A stretch of 64,000 nt of DNA from Xylona heveae TC161 (lineage: Eukaryota > Ascomycota > Xylonomycetes > Xylonales > Xylonaceae): positions 1,736,001-1,800,000 of the forward strand of contig NW_017264196.1 of assembly GCF_001619985.1 (NCBI RefSeq), given 5' to 3'. The notes beneath the pieces are model-generated. The model had not been told where the DNA came from. It was given only the letters and a program-made list of their open reading frames with translations, and ran no database searches. The translations under genes and the position numbers were made by a program. Shown here piece after piece: positions 1-10,518 of the stretch (position 1 is its first letter; each line of letters starts with the position of its first letter).

Positions 1-1095
1 CTGCAGCTTCTGCTTGCTCCGAACCCGAGCTTGACTCCAGATTGGAGCTACCGCTGCTACTCTTCAACGTCGGGACATGCCCGGATTTATTCTCCGGGAG
101 GACTCTCGCCCAGCGCAAAATCCCTTCAAACTGGAAGCCCATGCGTTCAGCGGCCTTGACGCTTCGCGCATTATCGGCATGAGCCTGCCATTGCAAGCGT
201 CGTAATCCAAGACCTCCACGGGACGGAAGATCCATGGCGTAGAGCTCAAGAAGTCCAACGGCGTGTGTAGTGAAGTGTGATTTTTGAAAAGCAGGGAACG
301 TGACGACCTGGCCCTGTAGTGTTAGCGTCTGTATTCTCTATATTCTTCTAGACTGGAGCATCAAGTTCTTGTGATGACGGAGTCAAGAGTAGAGGGAGAG
401 TAAATGATACGGCTTCAGATGAGCGGCCTGGAAAGACAAATGGGCTGATTCGATGGAACCCAGATGAGAAGAAACGTGACTGTCAATGGAAATAAAATAA
501 AAAGACTGACAAATCCAATTTCACTTATCCCATGTTCTTTGTCGGTATTCAAATAACCGATAATTCCAGCAAACGTGTTGCCATGCTCATCCAGATGCGG
601 CTCTGCATTGCCATGTCCATTTCCGCGCCAGCCTTTGGAGTAACTTGCGTAAAGCTGCGAAGAAGGCACGCTTCCGATGCGAGTATTGTAAACGGCTTCA
701 AATTCATCAGGAGCGTCAAACGGTCCCCAGGGAAGATAGTCGAAGATCTCTGGGTGCGATTTGCCCACTTGAACGAAAGGGGGGCCGTGAGTGGGGAACT
801 GTATTGTTAAATATCAGAATCGTTCCGTTCCTCTCATCCTGAACATCTCTTTTGTGAGGAAAGTATATGTTGAAGACAGCGGCAGCAGACTGCTCTTTTT
901 GGTCATGTGTTCATGGGAAAGGGATACGAAGAAGGAAAAAGACAGCAATATTTCAAATAAAGTTGGCACAAATTCACAAGACGGTTAGAATGGAAAGACA
1001 CAACTTACGTCGAATGGAACCAACAAGACGCGATCACTTTCAAGTGGCCGAACAGGAAAGTGGAAATTGGTCGAGGAAGTCTTTTGGACCGTCAT
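1..1095 (-). CDS. GNAT-family N-acetyltransferase (RimJ/RimL type), 3' end outside window
   Basis: Three exons on the minus strand: 1009-1095, 511-798 and 313 down to the window edge. They join in phase with donors GTAAGT and GTCAGT and acceptors ATACAG and CTACAG. The start is the ATG at 1093-1095 (MTVQKTSSTNF). Exon 2 carries the N-terminal signature KSHPEIFDYLPWGPF and the strand GIIGYLNT; exon 3 carries the acetyl-CoA-binding half with RRLQWQAHADN followed by AAERMGFQFEG. Proteins of this fungal group acetylate small molecules or N-termini using acetyl-CoA; the substrate here cannot be told. No ATG or stop problem is seen. The C-terminus lies beyond position 1, so total length is unknown. 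Family call is firm; splice sites are inferred by eye. Confidence 0.85.
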
Positions 1096-2631
1096 TATAA
1101 ATGTTTCTTTCTTGGAGTTTGTTGTCACTGGATCAATGCTTCATGCGAGCTGAGATGATGCCGGCAAGTCTAAATCATTCGTTAGCAAAAATTCAAAGTT
1201 CAAATTTTGAGAAAGCGCTTGGTATTTCAGAATTCAGACAATTGAAGTAAATCAGAGAAACAACTGGAAAACGAATAATTTCAGAGATAATTCTCAGTTT
1301 GAAGCAGTCGAAGGCAGCGCAGTCAACCCGGGGGATCTGAATTGAGGGCCAAATACTGGCCGCTCATGAACAGGTAGCTATGTATGCAGCATGACGTGAT
1401 GACGCCCGTATGGAGGAAGTACGGAGTAGATATAAGATGATTTCAAAGGTTGAAAAAGGAATTGCAAAAGGAACTCAAAGCCAAATACGTAGAGGAACAG
1501 ACATAGGGATTTTATGATTCATTCAAATTTGGAAATGATCACAATGACGACGCACCAATGCTTTCAAGGTGAACACCGAAAGTGAAATACTGCAGAGACA
1601 ACGCACCTAATCAACTATTTTATCTTCGATGACAAAAAATGCAATCAATAATGACTGAACAGATTGATATGAAATGAATCAAATATTGTTGAGAGCTCGA
1701 CATTTACTCTTGTCCTTCGGCTGGTTCGGCCGAGCTTAAATGAAATGACGAATAAGCTTGACTCATTGCCTCATAGGGTGTGCCGAGGGACATGTATCAA
1801 CACACACAGCCATTGTATTATTAACGATCAATGTCTCAGCTCTGATGTACAAGATCAAGGGTTCACAGCGAGGAAGACCTTCAAGTGTAAAATAAATTTT
1901 TGACTTCTCTACACCAGCTGCATACTGCTCTAATTGCTCTGGAGAAATAAGAAACAATATTCCTCAGCCACTGAGACTCAACTCACGAAATGGAGAGGAG
2001 CAAGGAAAAGCGTTGTGCTAAAATGAAAGAATTACTTTGTGCTCATTGTTTCGTTACTCTGCATGATGCTTTGTATTTTACATATCGCTATGTGTATCGG
2101 CGCTTTTGAAGCGCAATGTCTCCTATGCGTGCGGCTATTGATGCTATGGAAAATGGGAAAAAGAAACCCGAGAGAATATCAAAGTGCATGACCGAAAGGA
2201 ACAGGGTCGCTGATTGGAAGAATGCCGAAATGAGATTGGACAAGGTGCAAGACGGTCCATCTAGATATGAATGCATGAAAAAATGGTATTCTGTCGTCAA
2301 AGAGAATAGAAAAATGTGCTTTTCGAATGAAAATTGGGGAATCAAAGTTGACGAATGCTCACGGGAGTGTCAAGCCGTAAACAAGAATAGAACCGAATGA
2401 GGAAATGCCAGTGATGGGAGAGAAAAGACAAATATCGCCGATGCATCAACGAATAGATATTTTGCGATAATGAAAGGAAAATAGAAATGATGGTTGATCG
2501 TAGAGGGCTTGACCTTATACCAAGCATAGTCCCAAGAGTCTGTTCTTCAACAGAAAATGGTGCTTGGTGATATCCAATAATTCACCCAAGATAAGTAATA
2601 CCAAGATAAAGTAGCAGCGTGAGACACAGGA
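1096..2631. other. Intergenic, promoter of GNAT gene and 3' flank of kinase gene
   Basis: About 1.5 kb between two minus-strand genes. It must hold the GNAT promoter next to 1095. Only short chance frames are present and I see no RNA gene, repeat or element. Confidence 0.5.
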
Positions 2632-5600
2632 CTAGCGAACACTGACAGCCACGCCAGAGCCTGAATCAGAGCTCTTCGAGTCTGCAGACTCCCTCGCAAT
2701 CCTGTCTTGCTCGGCTCTCCACTCTTTATAGCCCCGTTCGACGAGGGTGATGATGAAACGAGGTCCCTCACTGGGCCTTGGGCGAGCCGATTCTCCAACG
2801 TAAAACTCGCATTTAAACCGCATATATGATCCATTCGTCTCGCAAACGCTAATCTCGTCGCCCGTGTACAATCTGCCGCATAGGAAGCCTTCCTCGCTCT
2901 CCTTGCGCATGTGCACCCGGTTCACCAGGATCCCCATGCTGCATCGGGTTCGGACGATTGCGCAAAGGCCTTCCATCTTCGTCCAGTCTTTGCCCTCCGT
3001 CTCAGCCTGCTCGATCCCTTTACACCAAAACTCAATGTCCAAAGCATTTTTCGGGATGCGAGTCTCGCTCGGTCTAGGATAGACAACTGTGTTGTATGGG
3101 TTTCGTCCCCAAGACGTCTGCCGCTGTTCGAGCTTGAGAGTGACGTTGTCAAAAGATCCTGGAAGACTAACAAGCTTCCCAAGTCGTGGCGGAGGTCGAA
3201 TGAAATCACCATTTTCATTGCCATCAGCAGATTCCTTGCTCTGCGAGTTGAGCCGCTCTTCTTGAAACTGAGATTGCCGAGCAACAGTTTGCGGTGCATT
3301 GTAGGAACCAACTTTATTATTGACAACCTCTGTGCCTTTGCCCTCTTCCGGAATGTTTTCAAGCGCAGGCTGAGCATTCCCAACAACGTCCTCCCTATTT
3401 TCTTTATTGTCATCCTTACCTACGGAAGGTGATCGCGAGTTGGCACCCTGAGCAGCAAAGTCAATGCCGCTTACTCGGGAAGCATACTCGACATTATGCG
3501 TGGTAGGATCGTCGGCCTTGTACCAGGCGGAAGGCGGAGGCACAAGCTTTATACGGCGACTGTCAAGCTTCTTCTCATCCTCGCTGGGAGTCTGTCCGTT
3601 TAGATCTTGATGCTCATACTGCCCAGCAGGTACGGGCTCAGGTGGTGCGACCGTGGCCAACTCAAACTTTGGTGAGCGGGGCGATTTTGGTGAAGCCATA
3701 TTGAGCGCACCAACGAGAGATTCGGCCCCAAGTAAGCTCGGGGCTGGACCAACCCCTTTATCTGAACTCGGCAAACCTTGCTGCGGCCGCTTTGAATGGT
3801 GATCAGGCGTGCCAGGGTCAAGATAATCCGACTCAAAATTGAGAATGGAGCTCATACCGTCGCCCGAGTCTTCATAGTCACTTGTCATGGGCAAGTCTTC
3901 CTGACGTCCACGACCAAAAAGCCCAGAACTGCGTAAAGCAGAGCTATTGAGTTCGCCGTAAAGACGTGCTCTGCCCACGTCTGTTGTTGTTCTTTGAGGT
4001 GGAGGTTGATATGTGACTTTGCTGACCTCAGCCAACGAGGGCAAGAACATCTCCTCACTCGAGGGATCCTGCGCTCGTGAAGGTGAAGCCTGAGAATGGT
4101 CCGTTTTCGCTCGCTTACGTCGACCAGAATTGGAAGATCCTGACGGTCCAAGCTCGTCAAAATAAAATTCACCGTTGCTCTCCTCGCCAGCAGCCCGAGA
4201 TCTTGCTTGTAGGCTTGATTGAGCCACTGCGTTACCTTGGCCAGCAGCTGACGGTTGAGCACCTGAGCCAGCGGGAACCGCAGCGGATCCTGCCTCACTT
4301 AAATCATCTGAATCAGCGAGCCAAGGAAGTTCCAGACACTCTTTTGCTGTTGGCCGTTTGGCCGGATTCTTATAAAACATCTCGGAAAGGAAGTCGAAGC
4401 ATTTGGCGGAGATGTCGTTTTCCTGCAGTGGCTCCGGATCCACAAGTTCGGTCATGATCTTATAGAGCATTCCATGTCCGTTACCAAGATGGTCGCCGGG
4501 TTCGGCAGCATACGGCGTGGCACCGGTTAATGCATGATACAACACGGCAGCATACGACCATATATCGACGGCATGACTGTAAAAGTGGGTCCTTTTTCTG
4601 GAGAACAATGAGCATTAGAGAAATATTCCGAAGACAACAATTAGCGACAAATTGAACTTAAAAGCTTACTCTTGGGCTTCATGAGCGCGCCGGCGTTTCC
4701 TCGGTTCTTGCTGAAGATAGCTCTGGTAATCCGGAAAGACTTCAGGCGCGCAATACAACAAAGTTCCGCAAAATGTCTTCAAAAAGGTCTCCTCGTGAAC
4801 CGCTTTGGAGAGTCCAAAATCTGACAGCTTCACATGAAAGGGAGTGTACGACGCGATGAGGATATTGTCCGGCTTGATATCGCGATGAGTAATCTTCAGA
4901 GAGTGAAGATAGTCCAGGGCCGAGAGAATCTGCCTTGACATGGACCTTGCCAATGATTCCGGCACAGGCCCGTTGGCAAGGAAATTGCTAAGATCACCGC
5001 AGGGAACATATTCCATGATAATGTAGAGGTGGCGGGGCAAATCGACATAGTCGATATACTGAACAATGTTGGGCTTTGGGGATTGTTAGCGATTGGTCAA
5101 TAAGCTACATCCGAGAAAACTTACGTGGCGAATGCTTTTCATAATTGTCATTTCATTGGTGACTTTATGATCGAGATTGCCATTTCTCATGACCCTGCGC
5201 TTTTCGATTTCCTTGGCAGCGAAGATCTCACCATCCAATTTTGTGGCAAGCTTATACACTATGGCGAAAGCGCCTTTACCAAGATATTGAACAATATTAT
5301 ACCGGTCTCCTCCGTTCCAGTGGCAGCCATGAGTGACGGGGCCCTGCATGGAGCCCAACGATGGCGGCATCATTGCTTGCTTAGCAGCGTCACCTGGCTG
5401 TGGATGACGACCTTGCTCGGTGGCTGGAGCGGTGCCCCGTTTCGCGGCCTCTAGTTGGACAATGTTGGCAAGATACTTATGGAACTTCCTTCCGTACTCC
5501 TCCAAATGGTGGCCTTCTCTGGAGGGTATGCGGACGATGAATCGAATCTCATCATCCGAGGAGTTGGCAAGGATTCCGACCCGCGAACCGTTTTCGAGCA

Positions 5601-6156
5601 TCTGGGTGGGCGGGCAATTGTACCGTCTCGTCTCTGGCTTTCCCATCAGTAGCGTGTCGTTGACAGTAGTACCATTGGTCGAGGTGTCCTGGAGCATCAG
5701 AATGCCGGCACTGTTGAGATAGATTCGAAAATGGCAGTTGCTGACTTTCTTTGTCGGAGAAGCGTCCAGAACGATGTCACATCTTGCGGGATTCCGTCCA
5801 AACAAGAAGCCCATGGAAGGGTTGCGTACACTTGAAGACATGCGAAGGGCGATATCCTTTTGCACAGCCTTTGGCGGTGCCAACGATTGTCCATCTTTTG
5901 CCTTTTTCCGTACTACTCCATCTTCGCCAAGCTCAAAATCGTCGCCTTCGTCCTCGCCACTCTGCTGAAGCAAGTGCTGGGGAGCATGCTTGGCTGTCAG
6001 CGCTACAGCTTGTATCGCAGCTGCCGTGGTCGGGTGCAAGATGCATATAACGTCCGAGAGGTCTTCCTCGGAGAGACCAGAATTGTTCCGCCCTATTCTG
6101 CGTGGATCGAGTATTGGTTGGGTTGCTGGTTGAGTGGCATCGTCTTGAAGATCCAT
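2632..6156 (-). CDS. Rad53/CHK2-type checkpoint kinase with N-terminal FHA and divergent C-terminal FHA-like domain
   Basis: Exons 5125-6156, 4670-5073 and 2632-4597 join in phase (introns of 51 and 72 bp) into about 1133 residues. The N-terminus has two TQ sites near residues 8-13, like the ATM/ATR target cluster of CHK2 kinases. An FHA domain follows (FGRNPARCDIVL, then TSTNGT, about residues 115-205). The kinase domain has GKGAFA, the lysine in FAAKEIEK, HRDIKPDNIL, DFGLSK, and an activation loop with FCGTLLYCAPE, so it looks catalytically intact. After a long disordered serine-rich stretch the C-terminus resembles a second FHA domain, but with WGR in place of FGR. Such kinases act in the nucleus in DNA-damage and replication checkpoints. 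The two-FHA order is that of Rad53; the ortholog name in this species is not certain. Confidence 0.88.
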
Positions 6157-7110
6157 TCTGTATAATCTCGCGTGGACACGGATGGCTAGAAGAGTGTCCG
6201 TTCCTTTATTGTCCTTGAATGGATTAATACCCTCAAATCACAATCTCTACAACTTCACGGCGCACAAGTCGGGTCGAGCGATAGACAATTGATCTTGCGA
6301 ATCTCTGTAGGATTGGGTATGAGCAAGGGGATAGAAGCGTGTAAGGCGCAAAACTAATGGCCATATATGCACCCGAGCTGGATTTGGGCTAACGGACGAC
6401 GGTGTGAAAGTGAAAAAATTGAAATCGATGATTTTAAAGCGCGTGAAATTGCGTGTAGAGACCCATGCACGATTGTTGTTTTGGGGTGAGGCACTGAACA
6501 GGTCTGCCTAGAGATGCCTCCAACTTGCAAGCAGCATTATATAGTCAGTCTTTCCTAGGGATTAGCTTTCAGCTGCTAGCTAGAGACTTGACCATATAGA
6601 ATTCAAGCCAGATGTTTTCGAAGAAAGAGATCAATGGAGCAACATGCATGGGCAAGTGACGGCCTGCGTCAAGACGAGGGAGAGTTTGGATCGTTAGGTT
6701 GTTAGTTATCACGAAACTCGGGAGTCGGATGTGCACTGGCCGGGTAAGCGACAGTGCGATGTACCTTGCATGACAGATAAACCGCGGTTCCTATCAGTGA
6801 AACCACTGTACTCGGAGTAAACCACTTTAGCTAGTTCGCTCGTTCCACGAGAGGACTGAGGGAACCAAGTTTAACCGAAGGCGCCTAGTAGACTAGGCCT
6901 CGTAGGCTACATTACGCGCCGTTGACGGCTTCTACTAACTAAGATTACCGAGAGTGGTCCCCGAATTTACCCACACCAAATACTCTCAAAATTTTCTGGT
7001 TTTCTTTGCTCTTTATTACGCAATATCTTTACCTTCCATTGATGTAATCTAATAACAGTCGTATTTGTCAATCGGTCCAGTTAGCTCAATTGGATTGAAC
7101 ACTTTCAGTA
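6157..7110. other. Intergenic between kinase promoter and tRNA gene
   Basis: The promoter side of the kinase gene. It contains one short perfect inverted repeat, CCTAGT-AG-ACTAGG at 6884-6897. No coding frame or RNA gene is supported. Confidence 0.5.
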
Positions 7111-7182
7111 AGCGACATGGCGCAGCGGAAGCGCGCCGGGCTCATAACCCGGAGGACCTTGGATCGAAACCAAGTGTCGCTA
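7111..7182 (+). tRNA. Initiator tRNA-Met (CAT)
   Basis: A complete 72-nt cloverleaf. The 7-bp acceptor stem pairs AGCGACA with TGTCGCT and has the A1-T72 pair typical of eukaryotic initiators, followed by discriminator A. The anticodon arm is CCGGG-CTCATAA-CCCGG, and the T arm is CTTGG-ATCGAAA-CCAAG. The ATCGAAA T-loop (A instead of T at position 54) is a hallmark of initiator rather than elongator tRNA-Met. There is no intron and CCA is not encoded, as expected. It initiates cytosolic translation. Confidence 0.96.
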
Positions 7183-7192
7183 CGAAATTATC

Positions 7193-7197
7193 TTTTT
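7193..7197 (+). terminator. Pol III terminator of the tRNA gene
   Basis: T5 run 11 nt after the tRNA 3' end; a second T5 follows at 7203-7207 as a likely backup. Confidence 0.7.
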
Positions 7198-7776
7198 GTC
7201 TCTTTTTCACAAGTCTTATTCTTTTTAATTGTTAATAGTAATTTTCATTTTCAATTGAAAAATTGGTCAAGTGTGTCTTATATACATACATATATGTATA
7301 TGCTGTCTCCCCTGGATATTTTGGATATTCGTATATCCAAGTGTTTTTAAGAGATGGATTAGTTATCCTGGAGTCGCATCACCTCCTTCTTCTGCTAGAG
7401 TGCTCTTGGCATGCTGCACCTCCTCACAAACATGCAAAGGGGGCCAGGGTCGGGAATATATATTGCAACATAACTATGCAGTCTTTCACGAATCCTGGTA
7501 CAAAATTAAGTTACCATTGGAGACTAGCGCCGAGGTCTTGTGATATGTGAACCCCTCGCGTCGCTTTACAAGCAGGCAATATTGCCTCGTCGTATTCTAT
7601 GTATTGAAAAGGACGGCATGGAAACTAATGGTCTAAGTTTTTCTCTCATACGCAAGCTTCAAGCGAACGTTGCAGTGACCAATTTTTCGCCTGTGTCATA
7701 TATGCAATGGGTTATCGCGGAGGTTGGAATATACTATATCAAGGTGCATGGATATGATTTTATTTTTCTTCTCCAG
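7198..7776. other. Intergenic and unresolved 5' region of the F-box-like gene
   Basis: No clear gene. The upstream exon of the gene that resumes at 7777 probably lies here, but I could not fix its donor or start codon. GTTGGA near 7731 is a weak donor candidate. Confidence 0.4.
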
Positions 7777-9110
7777 ACATTGACTACTCGGCAGGAAAAA
7801 TATATCAACATGTGACTGAATATGCGCGAATTCCCGAGCATACCGATCCCCATGATATCGCCCGTGTGCTGACCTGGATCCTTCACGATGTGAAGAGATT
7901 TCAAACAGAACAGAATCTTATGCCCTTTCCACTATCTCTTCACCGGGCTTACGATTGTTTTTATACACTTGACATTGACCACAACACACTGACCACAAAG
8001 GCATGGATGGATGCTGGCGATGACGTTTGCCTTGATATAACCCTCTTCCGTATTACTACTACCTCGGGTTCAGCGCACGTGGAACGGATATACAATAAAG
8101 AGGGAGATTATCGCAGGCGCGGGCTGCCGGTGTCAACAATCGATAATGCTTTGTCTGAATCCGTTTCGGAAGAACTGGAACATGAGCTAAATGGCCTCTC
8201 ATCACACTCAAACCGTCTACATCTTCTCCGCGAGCGACTAATTCTAGATCTCCTGTATCAATGGCGGTCCTTTTTCTACGATGAAGACAATTGGAGCTCC
8301 TCCTGGTTGCTGCACAAGACTCTCTGCGAGGCACTCCTTTGGGTGGCCTCTTGGGACTTTACCGTCCAAAATGACATTACGGCTAAGCGTGATATTGGAA
8401 AGCTGCCGATATCTCCCTATGCTTTCCCCGAATGGAATCCAAACGCCGCCGACATATTCTGGTTTCACGGCTATCTCATCGTGATGTGTGCCGATGCATC
8501 AGACAGTACGATAGCGGCTTTTGCATTGGAAAGAGCAAAGGCTTTTCTGGAGAATCAGCCTGCGACAGTCATCGTCCTTTCTCTCCCAAGCCTTGCAGTC
8601 GTGACAATAGAATCTGGTGGTATTCGATCTACACGACCAGTGCCATTTCTTGGACCAAATCCGGATGTTGTCACCCAAGGAATGCATATCCTCTTCGGTC
8701 TCTTTACGTCGGTTTCCTGTCCAAGGAAAAGAGCTACGGTGCATGGAAGCCTTTCCCTTCCAATGGAGCTTTGGTGGATGATTTTCCAGCACCTTGATTC
8801 TTCCTCCAGGATCAAATTCGCACAAACCACAGAAGCTTTTGAAATGATATATCACTCCTGCTTACCGGAACTGGCAGGCTCGAAGTTTATTGCACGCCCT
8901 GTCAACAAATGGCCGTCGCCTACACGAATCTGCACAATTGAACGAACTGGATCGATTGGTCAACTAAAACTCGCAGGGCGCTCGACTGATCCGGTTACAT
9001 TTTCGATTTCATTTCGGGGAAAATTCTCTGGACTTGCATATATTAATACATTGAGCCCATCAGGTGGCTGCCTGTCCACTGCTTCATCTCAGCGCAGTTT
9101 TCTAACTTAG
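7777..9110 (+). CDS. Orphan protein with F-box-like motif, 5' exon unresolved
   Basis: An open frame runs to the TAG at 9108-9110. It has no ATG before 7920, yet it stays open in phase upstream to a pyrimidine-rich acceptor TTCTTCTCCAG at 7766-7776, so at least one upstream exon is likely. About 440 residues are visible. Near the C-terminus LPMELWWMIFQHLDSSSR resembles an F-box, which binds Skp1 in SCF ubiquitin ligases. The rest (for example EALLWVASWDF) matches no family I recognise. The last codons overlap the stop codon of the minus-strand nuclease-like gene. The F-box match is weak; this may be a lineage-specific gene of unknown role. Confidence 0.55.
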
Positions 9111-9652
9111 CGCTCTTGTGGCCATGGTGTAAGAGCGAGGTGCCAAAACAGTGCGTGAATATGACTGACATGTTCAGGATTTCCAAGGTCCCAGGTCTGC
9201 AATACAGTCGAGCCGGGTGTAATAGGCACCAAATGATTGCGCTGGTTCGGGGGTTCTGGTTGATGTCTAAACTCCCTATGGTACTCGTAAAATGCGATTT
9301 CGCGACCTCGTATGAGGACGGCAAATAACCTATCAAGGCCATTTGCTGAGTGCACCGCATTGAACAGTTGGTCGAGCGACGAGAGCCAAGCATCACCAGG
9401 TTTTTTGCATTCCACAATTGTATGGTCCCGAAACGCTCCATTTTCCAGGAGGCGCAAGACTATGAAGTCGGGCTTGTTGGATCCCCGTATCTGCTCCGGC
9501 GCCAGCAAAATGTAATCTTCTGGTCGGAAGTAATGATGAAGGATGGGATCCATTAAGCGTTTCGTGTCAGCTTCTGGCGATGTGGAATGAATGCCAGCTA
9601 TGGCAGCTTCTATAATTTTAACATTTATATATGGCTCTGCTGGCGGAGGCAC
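9107..9652 (-). CDS. PD-(D/E)XK nuclease-like protein, 5' end unresolved
   Basis: About 180 codons ending at TAA 9107-9109. The segment SNKPDFIVLRLL followed about 20 residues later by TIVECKK has the order and spacing of the PD-(D/E)XK nuclease core: aspartate after a beta strand, then E-x-K in the next strand, followed by the helix LSSLDQLFNAV. The frame has no ATG before residue 36. A possible acceptor (ATTGTAG) near 9667 and a donor-like GTAGAA near 9735 suggest a short upstream exon, but I could not close the phase. Members of this superfamily cut or process DNA, or are inactive relatives. The role here is unknown. The gene is tail-to-tail with the F-box-like gene. Confidence 0.6.
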   Translation of the reverse strand: MPPPAEPYINVKIIEAAIAGIHSTSPEADTKRLMDPILHHYFRPEDYILLAPEQIRGSNKPDFIVLRLLENGAFRDHTIVECKKPGDAWLSSLDQLFNAVHSANGLDRLFAVLIRGREIAFYEYHREFRHQPEPPNQRNHLVPITPGSTVLQTWDLGNPEHVSHIHALFWHLALTPWPQER

Positions 9653-10518
9653 ATCTGGGGCGTTTCTACAATCAACTCAACGAATGAGAGAGCAACGAGG
9701 CTGATGAACGTTTTGCTGATTTTCTACCGATCATAGCGCAGTAAAGGAAACCCGAATAGCTTTAAATCTGTGAGATGAGTTATAATTGTATACTTGAAGT
9801 TCGAATGTGAAGAGTGAGTTGTCCATGAGGGTGACAAGGGTCAAAGGCGGGGTAACGAACATCGATGCCGGAGCCCCTGGTGTTCATACCTAGGTTACAA
9901 GTTAAGCAATCACTGGGTCGGACAGTTCGATATGGTACAATGAAAGTTGGGCATCAACGAGGAGAGGATTCGTCCATGCGATCTCCTGATCATAAAGGCC
10001 AAAGGGACCCAAAAGATGCAATCAAGCCGCATGTCAATATTACGGCGTGTTTGACTAAGTCTACTTGAGCTTCCTATGCAAATATTCCATGGGAAGAAAA
10101 GGAATATGTCCCGTGTTTATTCGGAAGGCTTAACAACCTCTCCATCCAGTTTCGAATGTTCTGGCAATAACAGTACACTCTCGAGGGTTGATCGCCCAAA
10201 GCCTTCCATTTGAGATGGTCACTTGACTATAAATATCCCATTATAATTTGCCGACCTGAGAAGCAAATTTTGACATATTGGAATGGCTTTTTGTGTCTAA
10301 ATCGCTTTCTCAAATCCCGTGAGAACGTTGTGTTGTTTGCTTATGTAAGCTGCTGCGCTTCGTCCGCCGGACGAATATTTTCGGACGAAGTGGCAAGTAA
10401 GACTTGAGAACGACCTCCCCGGAATGCAATCTCTCATTGTCTATTCAACTTGATGTGATTGCAAGGAAGGAATCAAGAATTTTGCATATCAAGAACTGAT
10501 CAATTTGTCAGCCAAAAT
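9653..10518. other. Intergenic, divergent promoter region
   Basis: Lies between the 5' sides of the nuclease-like gene (minus) and the Zn2Cys6 gene (plus). No further feature is supported. Confidence 0.5.

Noticed and set aside
7540-7815. 91-codon frame upstream of the F-box-like gene
   Set aside because: Sequence looks random and cannot be joined in phase to the acceptor at 7776.
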